A stretch of DNA of 11,831 nt from Halicephalobus mephisto (Eukaryota > Nematoda > Chromadorea > Rhabditida > Panagrolaimidae). The position numbers and the translations under genes are program-made. The DNA is taken from NCBI GenBank assembly GCA_009193035.1, contig SWDT01000205.1, forward strand, positions 1-11,831, in the 5' to 3' direction. This document shows, piece after piece, positions 1-7,799 of the stretch. A model generated the notes under the pieces. The model was not told where the DNA came from. It saw only the letters and a program-made list of their open reading frames with translations, and searched no databases. The stretch's first letter is position 1. The number at the start of each line of letters is the position of its first letter.

Positions 1-140
1 AGTCCGTAAATATTGTTTTCTTTTTTAATTCAGTTTGAAATAAAATTAGTTCAAAAATAGAAAAATATTTTTACGATATTTTTACAGATGAATTTTTTTA
101 AAATTTTATATTTTTATTTTTAAATGTTAATTTTATACTT
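1..140. other. AT-rich sequence, no gene seen
   Basis: Almost pure A/T with short homopolymer runs. I see no reading frame, splice pair or RNA gene. It runs into the degenerate tandem repeat that follows. Confidence 0.6.
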
Positions 141-144
141 TTAT

Positions 145-540
145 TAATTTTTTAAAAATTCAAAAAATATTACTTTTAGAAAATTGATTTTTTTATAAAA
201 ATTCGAAAGTTTTTTCAACGAGAAATTTTATTTTGAATATTAATTTTCTATTTTTCTAAATATTAAAAAATTTCAAAAATATTACCTTTAAAAAATTAAT
301 TTTTTTATAAAAATTCGAAGATTTCGAAATTCTGTATTTTTATATTAATTTTTTATTTTTTTTAAATATTAAAAAATTTCAAAAATACTACTTTTAAAAA
401 ATTAATTTTTTTATAAAAGTTCGAAAATAGTCTCGACACGAAAATTTCGAAACTCTGTATTTTTACATTAATTTTCCATTTTTTTTAAATATTAAAAAAT
501 TTCAAAAATATTATTTTTAAAAATTAAAATTTCATAAAAA
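145..540. repeat. Degenerate tandem repeat, about 106-121 bp period
   Basis: The landmark ATAAAAATTCGAA (after a T-run) recurs near 195, 307, 413 and 534, giving spacings of 112, 106 and 121 bp. Each unit also contains TAAATATTAAAAAATTTCAAAAATA followed by a TTTTAAAAAATTAA block, with only small differences. Two of the units share CGAAATTCTGTATTTTTA or CGAAACTCTGTATTTTTA. There is no coding potential. It grades rightward into the 135-bp-period region. Confidence 0.75.
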
Positions 541-964
541 TTTGAAAATCAAAAATTTTCCATTTGAGACCAAAAATAATTTTTGTTTTTATATTATTTT
601 TAAAAATTCCAAAAATATTTATTAAATTTCGAAATTATGCTTATTGTAAAAATAAAAATTTTACAAAAAATTTTCAAAAATTTCTTTGACGTAAATTTAT
701 GCAATTTTCGACTCGAGACCAGAAGTTTGAAAATTTTTGAATTTTATAACAGTATTTAATAAATTCAAAATTTTTATGAAATTTAAAACCATGAACAACG
801 AATTTTTCGAAAATGATTCTGACGTGAATTTATGCAACTTTCCAGTCGAGACCGTACGATACAAAAATTTACGTTTCCATGGTTCTATAAAAATTTAAAA
901 AACATCCGATAGAATTCATAAGTATATTATTAATAAAAAAGTAGAAATGTCTGCCAACAAAATT
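541..964. repeat. Highly diverged copies of the ~135-bp repeat
   Basis: A landmark of the type TCGAGACC or TTGAGACC occurs near 564, 713 and 846, and continues as TTAAGACC near 1005. The spacings are 149, 133 and 159 bp. The same landmark marks each unit of the cleaner array at 965-1412. I read this stretch as older copies of that family. No gene is visible. Confidence 0.5.
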
Positions 965-1412
965 TCCAAAAATGGTCCTGAAGGGAAATTTAAATTTTTT
1001 CCAGTTAAGACCGAAAAGTTGGAAAATTCAGTTTTATATGGTTGTTAAATTCTTAAAATCACATTTTTTTGAAAATATAGAATTATACATATTGAAATCT
1101 CCAAAAATTGTTCTGGAGAGAATTTTTAAATTTTTCCAGTTAAGACCAAAAAGTTGGAAAATTCAGTTTTATATGGTTGTTAAATTCTTAAAATCACATT
1201 TTTTTGAAAATATAGAATTATACATACTGAAATCTTCAAAAATGGTCCTGGAGAGAATTTTTAAATTTTTCCAGTTGGGACCTAAAAGTTGGAAAATTCA
1301 GTTTTATATGGTTGTTAAATTCTTAAAATCACATTTTTTTGAAAATATAGAATTATATATATTGAAATCTCCAAAAATGGTCCTGAAGGGAAATTTAAAA
1401 TTTTCTAGTTGA
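965..1412. repeat. Near-uniform 135-bp tandem array, about 3.3 copies
   Basis: Units start with TCCAAAAATGGTCCTG at about 965, 1100, 1235 and 1370, exactly 135 bp apart. The full units differ at only a few sites. Because 135 is a multiple of three and the monomer happens to lack a stop in one frame, a 146-residue plus-strand frame runs through the array (972-1412), made of a 45-residue repeat containing WKIQFYMVVKFLKSHFFENI. The frame begins inside a unit and ends where the repeat decays. It shows no start context or splice signals, so I treat it as a by-product of the repeat. Confidence 0.85.
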
Positions 1413-1439
1413 AACTACGAAGTAAAAACTTTTTGTATT

Positions 1440-2290
1440 TGCATGTTTCTAAAGTTTCTGGAAAATTAAATGATTTCTGAATTTTCTAATTATGGAAATT
1501 TCTTGAATTTTTTATGAAAAAAATTTTAGAAAAGTTTTTTGAACAAGAACTTTGGAATTTTAAATTCATGTGATTCTGAAGATGTTTTGGAAAAATTCAA
1601 TGGCTTCCGAATCTCCTATTTATAAAACTTTTCTTGATGAAATTTTTATGAAAAGAATTTCAGAAATTTTTTTAAAAATAAAGAATGTAAAATTTTATAT
1701 CCACGTGATTCTGAAGATGTTTTGGAAGAATCTGATGATTTCTGAATCTCCTAATTACGAAAATTTTTTGATGGAAATGCTTTGAGAAGAATTTTAAAAG
1801 TTTTTTTAAAAATAAAGAATGTAAAATTTTATATCCACGTGATTCTGAAGATTTTTTGGAAGAATTTGATAATTTCTGAATCTCCGAATTATAGAAACTT
1901 TCTTGATGGAACTGCTTTGAGAAGAATTTCAGAAATTTAAAAAAAATGAAGAACTTTATAATGTTATATTTACGTGATTCTGAAGTTGTTTTGACAGAAT
2001 CTGATAATTTCTGAATCTCCTAATTATAGAAGTTTTATGATGAAATTTTCATGAGAAGAATTTCAGAAATTTAAAAAAAATAAAGAACTTTATAATTTTA
2101 TATTTACGTGATTCTGAAGTTGCTTTGGAAGAATCTGATGATTTCTGAATCTCCGAATTATAGAAGTTTTATGATGAAATTTTCATGAGAAGAATTTCAG
2201 AAATTTAAAAAAAATGAAAAATGTAAAATTTTACATTCACGTGATTTTGAGGTTTTGGAAAAATTCAATGACTTCATTTAAAAGTTCAAA
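1440..2290. repeat. Second 134-135-bp tandem array, about 6 copies
   Basis: The landmark TGATTCTGAAG (TGATTTTGAGG in the last copy) occurs near 1571, 1706, 1840, 1975, 2109 and 2242, giving periods of 133-135 bp. Other conserved parts are GAAGAATTTCAGAAATTT, a run of A with AAAGAA, and TGATTTCTGAATCTCC. The frame 1570-1785 (71 residues) is open over only part of the array and breaks in later copies, which argues against coding. The period matches the preceding array although the consensus differs. Confidence 0.85.
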
Positions 2291-2354
2291 CATTTTTATG
2301 ATGTTTCATAATTTTTTGAATGAAAACGAAGTTATCCATTTAGCTTGCATTCAG

Positions 2355-2392
2355 AATTTCGGAAGCCCATTCACAAGGGCGTGACCGTGTGA
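2355..2392 (+). other. Possible terminal coding exon (weak)
   Basis: This is the first clearly non-repetitive, less AT-rich patch in the window. A possible acceptor (TTGCATTCAG, ending at 2354) is followed by a frame reading FRKPIHKGVTV and a stop at 2390-2392. Two AATAAA signals follow at 2473-2478 and 2484-2489. That order, acceptor then short exon then stop then poly(A) signal, fits a last exon of a gene lying to the left of the window. However, a second frame (EAHSQGRDRVTLVNHS from 2362) is also open, and AATAAA is common in such AT-rich DNA. No protein family is recognised. Confidence 0.15.
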
Positions 2393-2472
2393 CTCTAGTT
2401 AATCATTCTACTTCGGAATCCTTTTCACGAATTTTTTTCATTATTACTGTATTTTTACATATTTTCAAAAAT

Positions 2473-2489
2473 AATAAAACGTCAATAAA
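2473..2489 (+). promoter_or_regulatory. Two candidate poly(A) signals
   Basis: AATAAA occurs at 2473-2478 and again at 2484-2489, about 85-95 bases after the stop of the possible exon above. The motif alone is weak evidence in DNA this AT-rich. Its value lies only in following the non-repetitive island. Confidence 0.2.
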
Positions 2490-2494
2490 GTTCA

Positions 2495-2800
2495 TAAAAT
2501 ATTTATTTATGTTCGTAAATTTCTAACAAGAGCAACAGACCTGAACTTTTGCGAAAAAAATTTTATTCAATTTTTAAAATTTATTAATCAGCCATTTTTA
2601 CTTTTTTGATGAAGCAGTTTTAAAAAAGTACTTTTTGAAATTTAAATAATAACCGAAATAAGGATTTAGAACTTTTTTAGATTAATTTTGTTAAATATGG
2701 AAATTCAAAAAAGCGGAATTTTATTATGAACGGTAAAAAAATAAATATTTTGTAATTTTTTGAATTTTTTTTAATTGAACTTTATCAGCTCCAGCAATTG
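2495..2800. other. AT-rich sequence, no gene seen
   Basis: No open frame of useful length, no splice pair and no clear repeat landmark. It may be decayed satellite sequence leading into the large array, but I cannot align it convincingly by eye. Confidence 0.5.
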
Positions 2801-2811
2801 TTTAAAATAAT

Positions 2812-3480
2812 AATACATTTTAAAATGTATATGGTTAGTCAGTTAGTTTTTGGAATAAGCGGATAGGGAAATAGAAAAGCGAGTTTCCTCATTAGTTAGC
2901 GAACGTTTGATAATTTATTTTCAAAGTGCTGGTTTTCTACTTTAACTTAATGAATTTTGACAACTTTCTTCCCTAACTAGTGGTACATTCCAGGATGAAT
3001 ATGGTTGTCTAGTTATTTTTTCAAAGAAGTGATTAGGAAAATGGAAAAATGAGTTCGTTTGCGTGTCAATGAATATCTGTGGAACCGTCTTCAAAGCGCC
3101 AATTTACCACTATAACTTAAGTAATTTTGATAATTCTTTTTTTAATTAATAGTACATTACATGGTGTATATGCTTATCTAGTTACTTTTTAGAAGAAGTG
3201 ATTAGGAAAACGGAAAAATGAGTTCGTTTGCGTGTCAACGAATATCTGTGGAACTATCTTCAAAGCTCCAGTTTACCATTACAACTTAAGTAATTTTGAT
3301 AATTCTTTTTTTAACTAGTGGTACATTCCATGGCGTATATAGATATCTAGTTACTTTTTAGAAGAAGTGATTAGGAAAATGGAAAAATGAGTTCGTTTAC
3401 TTGTCAGCGAATATCTGTGGAACCGTCTTCAAAGCTCCAGTTTACCACTATAACTTAAGTAATTTTGATAATTCTTTTTG
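2812..3480. repeat. Sub-array A1: four 169-bp units
   Basis: The segment beginning GAGTTCGTTTGCGTGTC lies at 3051, 3220 and 3389, exactly 169 bp apart. A more diverged unit beginning GAGTTTCCTC lies at 2881. The last three units are close copies. Each has GAAGTGATTAGGAAAA, then the GAGTTCG core, then CTTCAAAGC(T/G)CCA, then AACTTAAGTAATTTTGATAATTC. This is the first of two occurrences of this sub-family. Confidence 0.88.
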
Positions 3481-4589
3481 TAACTAATAGTGCATTACAA
3501 AGTGCATATAGTTACATAACTGGTTTTCTGATAGTAAAATCCGAAATATATAAAAATTAAGCTTATACATCAAAAATGTGGAAAATAGTGTTGGATAATA
3601 CTTTTTAATATCTTTTTTCTGTTTTAAATTTATTAATCTTAATAATTTCTTCTTGTAAACAGTATTAAATTCCAAACTGATGGTAGGCGTGTAGTTGATT
3701 ATCCGGAAATGAAGACATACACACGTGAAAATTAAATTTTTTTCAGAAATCAAAGATAAAAAATATTTGAAAAACATTTCTGACTATTTTCGTTTTTCGC
3801 TTTGACTTTGTTAATTTTAATGATTATTTTTGCAAAATGGTAAATTCTATGTTGATTACGGTTATTTAATTGGTTTTCTGAAAATGAAACTAGAAATACG
3901 TAGAAATTAAGTTTTTAAATATCAATAGCGGAGAAACCAGGCTGAGTAACATTTCTGAATGTCTTTGTTTTCCATTTTGACTTTATTAATTTTAATCATT
4001 CTTTTTCGTAAATGGTAGTAAATTCGAAATTGATTATGGTTATTTAATTGGTTTTCTGAAAAAACGAAAAATACGTCAAAATTTAATTTTTAATAAACGA
4101 AAAAATAACTAATTTTTATTTAAATTCTATTTTTAAATGTAAATCCAAACTTTATTATATTTATTTGATTGACTTTTCCCTAAAAGGGCGGAATACGTAA
4201 AACTTAAATTTTTAATAAATTAATAAAAAAACGATTTTTAATCAAATTTCGTTTTTTAAATTTTTTATTTTTTTATTATTTTTTATTAGTAGTAAATGTC
4301 AGACGTATTACTGTCGTTTCCTTGGTTAAAAAACCAAACATGTTTTAAAATTCAGTTTTTAATATATGTAAGGTGGGAGAACGGGGGAACTACTATTCGG
4401 ACGCGTTTTTTTTAAAAACGGTCGTTTCGTATTTTGACTTCTTTCATCTGAGTCATTATTTACCTCGAATGACAGTATATTTAGACATAATTACAGGTGT
4501 TTAGTAAACTTTTCGAGAGAAAAAAACAAAAACGTAAAAATTTAAGTTTTTAAATATCAACAGTATAGGAACGAAAATAACTACTTTTT

Positions 4590-4995
4590 AAAAGTATTTT
4601 TACTTTATTAAAATCGACTTTTATTTTCTCTAAAAAGCAGTAAAATTTTAGATTTTTATGATTTTATTTGTTTTTAATAATTAAAATTAAAAAATATAAA
4701 AATTAAATTTTTTTGTAAATAAATTCGAAAAATAGGAAACTTTTAAAATCTTTTTTTACTTTATTAAAATCGATTATTATTTTCTCTAAAAAGCAGTAGA
4801 ATTTTAGATTTTTATGATTTTATTATTTGTTTTTTAATAATTAAAATAAAAAATATAAAATTAAGTTTTTTATAAATAAATTCGAAAAAGTAGGAAACTT
4901 TTTAAAAGTATTTTTTACTTTATTAAAATCGATTATTATTTTCTCTAAGAAGCAGTAGAATTTTAAATATTTATGATTTTATTATTTGTTTTTCG
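4590..4995. repeat. Sub-array of three ~157-bp units
   Basis: CTTTATTAAAATCGA occurs near 4603, 4760 and 4918 (spacing 157 and 158 bp). Each is followed by TATTTTCTCTAAnAAGCAGTA(A/G)AATTTTA and TTTATGATTTTATT. The three copies are much more alike than their neighbours, so this is a second place where the large array has locally re-expanded. Confidence 0.85.
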
Positions 4996-5744
4996 ATAGT
5001 GAACAAAAAAGACGAAAAAAAGCGAAATTCGCTCATTTGTCGCCGAATTTTCGATAAGCTTTTTTAAAAAATTTGTTTTTATTTTAATAATTTTAATAAT
5101 TTTTTATGACGAGATCTAAATGTCAACAAAAACGAAATTATCAAATTTGTTTTTCAAAATCAAACTAGAAATGTGTAAAAATTAAGTTTTTATGTAATAA
5201 AATAAAAAAATATAAAATTGTTTTTTTCATTTGCACTTATAAATTTAAATTTCGAATTACGGTAATTTAATTTTTTCAAAAAAAATAAAATCACGCTAAA
5301 ATTCAATTTTTTGTAAACGAAAGACAGAAAAAACGTCAACGACGATTGTTTCTAAAATTGTATTTTCCACGTGTACTTTTTCTTTTTTTTTTAAATACAC
5401 CAATTTCATTCATTCTGGCAAATTATAGTAAATTCTGACTTTACTGCAAATGTTCAATGAATTTCTTGAGGAAGAAAAAATTGTAAAAAGTAACTTTTTA
5501 CATATCTACGGTAGACGTATTTGATGTCTGAAAAATGTCTTTGAATGCCTTCATTTCCTCTTTAAAGTTCACTGATTTGAGTCATTCTTTTTTATACATA
5601 ATAGTATATTTGAATTTCAGTATGATTATGTAATTTATTCTTTGAAAAGGAAGCTAAAAGTACGTCAAAATTTAATTTTTCATAGGTCACAGATAGAAAA
5701 ACAGATGTCTGAATTTTGGTTTTTCAGATTTCTGTTTTCTGCTA

Positions 5745-6430
5745 AATTATTTTTTTAGCTAGTAGTATATTCCAGGATGAATACGGTTATCTAGTTAGCT
5801 TTTCGAGAAAGTGATTAGGAAAATGAAAAAATGAGTTCGTTTGCGTGTCAACGAATATCTGTGGAACCATCTTCAAAGCTCCAGTTTACCTCCATAACTT
5901 AAGTAATTTTGATAATTCTTTTTTAATTAATAGTACATTACATGGCGTATATAGATATCTAGTTAGCTTTTCGAAGAAGTGATTAGGAAAATGAAAAAAT
6001 GAGTTCGTTTGCGTGTCAACGAATATCTGTGGAACCATCTTCAAAGCTCCAGTTACCTCCATAACTTAAGTAATTTTGATAATTCTTTTTTAATTAATAG
6101 TACATTACATGGCGTATATAGTAATCTAGTTAGCTTTTCGAAGAAGTGATTAGGAAAACGGAAAAATGAGTTCGTTTGCGTGTCAACGAATATCTGTGGA
6201 ACCATCTTCAAAGCGCCAGTTATCCATTACAACTTAAGTAATTTTGATAATTCTTTTTTTAAATAATAGTGCATTACATGGCGTATATAGATATCTAGTT
6301 ACTTTTTAGAAGAGTGATTAGGAAAACGGAAGAGCGAGTTCGTTTGCGTGTCAGCGAATATCTGTGGAACTATCTTCAAAGCGCCAGTTTACCATTACAA
6401 CTTAAGTAATTTTGATAATTCTTTTTTAAT
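5745..6430. repeat. Sub-array A2: four 167-168-bp units
   Basis: GAGTTCGTTTGCGTGTC occurs at 5833, 6001, 6168 and 6336, with spacings of 168, 167 and 168 bp. The units are close relatives of sub-array A1 about 2.9 kb to the left. The units at 5833 and 6001 share private changes (AAATGAAAAAATGAG upstream of the core and ACCTCCATAACTTAAG downstream), so one is a recent duplicate of the other. Confidence 0.88.
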
Positions 6431-6990
6431 TAATAGTACATTACATGGTGCATATAGTTACATAACTGGTTTTTCGATAGTAAAATCCGAAATGTGTAAA
6501 AATTAAGTTTATGTATTTGAAGTAGGCGAATTAATGTTTGAATACTGTTTTTGAAAACCTTTTTTTCTTTTAATTTTATTACGTTTAACGATTCTTTATT
6601 GTAAACGTAGTATTTTGCAAGCTGATTGTAGGCGTTTAATGGATTATCCGGAAATGAAGACACACACGTGAAAATTAAATTTTTTCAGAAATCAAAGATA
6701 GAAAAAAATGTTTGAAAACATTTCTGAATATTTTCGTTTTTTGTTTTGACTTTGTTAATTTTAATGATTATTTTTGCAAAATAGTAAATTCTATGTTGAT
6801 TTCTGATACCTAAGTAATTTTTTAAAACAAAACTAGAAATACGTGGAAATTAAATTTTTCAGAAACGAAAGATAAAGAAACAAATGTTCAAAAACCATTT
6901 TTGAATGTCTTTGTTCTGTTTCGATTTTATTAATTTTAAACTATCGATTTTATTAATTTTAATAATTTTTTTTTGTAAATGGTAGTAACC
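5765..6990. repeat. Second copy of a ~1-kb block (partner about 2985-4025)
   Basis: Beyond the A-type units, the following divergent monomers also match in order. GCATATAGTTACATAACTGG occurs at 3504 and 6450. GATTATCCGGAAATGAAGACA occurs at 3697 and 6642. A GCAAAATnGTAAATTCTATGTTGATT segment occurs near 3832 and 6775. The offset stays at 2945-2947 bp across these points. An extra 23-bp internal duplication (CGATTTTATTAATTTTAA twice, about 6922-6962) is present only in the right copy. Confidence 0.8.
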
Positions 6991-7199
6991 TTCAAGTTGG
7001 TTTTTGTCTCTGAGGTAATTTCCTGGAAATAAAATTAAAAGGCCAAAATTTGTAGTTTACAAAGAAAAAGTTATTTTTTAGGATTCGGTTTGAAATGTAT
7101 TTTTTATCCGGTTTATTTTTGCGGGAGTTACTGTATCTTTTTTAATCCGATAAATAACATAAGCAGATTACAGTAATCCAACCGATTTTTTAGAAAATT

Positions 7200-7575
7200 A
7201 ATTTTTTCGCTGTAATTTAAAATTTAAAAAAAAACATTTTTAAAAAAAATTTTTTAACAATGTTTTTATTTGAAAAATTAAAAAAAAATATTTTTATTAA
7301 GAAAATTTAAAAAAAAACATTTTTATTAAGAAAATTTAAAAAAAAAACATTTTTATTAAGAAAATTTAAAAAAATGTTTTTATTAAGAAAATTTTAAAAA
7401 AAAACTACTTTTATTAAGAAAATTTTTTTAAAAATGTTTTTATTTGAAAAATTAAAAAAAAACTTTTTTAAAGAAAATTTAAAAAAAAAACTACTTTTAT
7501 TAAGAAAATTTTTTAAAAAGTGTTCTTTAAATTTTTTAAATAAAAACATTTTTTTAAAGAAAATTTTAAAAATTA
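7200..7575. repeat. Short-period A/T repeat, about 27-31 bp
   Basis: ATTAAGAAAATTT recurs at 7296, 7325, 7355, 7382 and 7413 and again near 7499. Units are separated by runs of A and the alternating words AACATTTTT and AATGTTTTT, which are reverse complements of each other. The tract could therefore fold into imperfect hairpins, and it will be unstable in copy number. It lies about 200 bp upstream of the peptide gene. Confidence 0.75.
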
Positions 7576-7784
7576 AATCCGAATTTTGAATTTTTGATCT
7601 ACAAAGTTCAAGATGACATAAGTTGTTAAAAATGCCACTGGCTGAATTTTGTTTCTTTATTAGTCATCAAATACAATCCTGGCCAAATGACATATTTTCC
7701 GTTTGTAGAGTGGATTAAGGATTTTTGGATTCGTTTTTTTTCGTGGCATTTTAAATTTATTAATTTTAAAAAACAGATTTTCAG
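7576..7784 (+). promoter_or_regulatory. Non-repetitive upstream region of the peptide gene
   Basis: Between the A/T repeat and the first coding exon is about 200 bp of more complex sequence, including CCACTGGCTGAATTTTG and CAATCCTGGCCAAATGACAT. It may hold the promoter, an upstream non-coding exon, or the end of a first intron, because a good acceptor (ATTTTCAG) ends at 7784. I cannot identify a TATA box or initiator with confidence, since TATA-like words are everywhere here. Confidence 0.3.
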
Positions 7785-7799
7785 ATATCGTGGATCAAA
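7785..7799 (+). other. Possible 5' UTR start of the coding exon
   Basis: A T-rich stretch ending in TTTTCAG at 7784 is followed by ATATCGTGGATCAAA and then the ATG. This suggests the first coding exon begins with 15 untranslated bases after an upstream intron. The alternative is that transcription starts nearby and this acceptor is unused. Confidence 0.3.

Larger units (their letters stand above)
2805..7150. repeat. Large satellite-like array, ~25 diverged monomers
   Basis: A landmark of the type TAGTA(C/A)ATTC recurs near 2982, 3150, 3320, 3488, 3661, 3840, 4017, 4290, 4472, 4628, 4785, 4943, 5110, 5425, 5600, 5763, 5930, 6100, 6268, 6436, 6610, 6783 and 6983, with shortened units near 4130 and 5235. 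Spacing is mostly 155-185 bp. Most units continue with a GATTATGGTTATCTAGTT-like segment, a GAAA-rich middle, and end with TTTATTAATTTTAATnATTCTTTTT or its relative AAGTAATTTTGATAATTCTTTTT. Divergence between units is high except in two sub-blocks, so this is an old array with local re-expansion. No genuine coding frame is present; minus-strand frames at 3484-3777 and 6430-6663 are repeat sequence. Confidence 0.8.

Noticed and set aside
2400..2430. tRNA-like TTCGGAATCC
   Set aside because: No matching A box, cloverleaf arms or 3' acceptor complement could be found around it.
3220..3250. CENP-B box in the A-type monomer core
   Set aside because: TTCGTTTG and its reverse TTCGTTGA resemble the start of the box, but the required A and CGGG positions are missing on both strands.
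3484..3777. Minus-strand 97-residue open frame
   Set aside because: It covers parts of two satellite monomers, and its C-terminal part reappears in the frame at 6430-6663 only because the block is duplicated. No start context, splice sites or family likeness.
4370..4420. Possible exon in the GGTGGGAGAACGGGGGAAC patch
   Set aside because: It sits at the same place in its satellite monomer as the GCGGAGAAACCAGG patch near 3930, so the GC-richness belongs to the repeat.
6430..6663. Minus-strand 77-residue open frame ending like the one at 3484-3777
   Set aside because: The similarity is explained by the 2.9-kb block duplication of non-coding repeat; the N-terminal parts are frame-shifted relative to each other.
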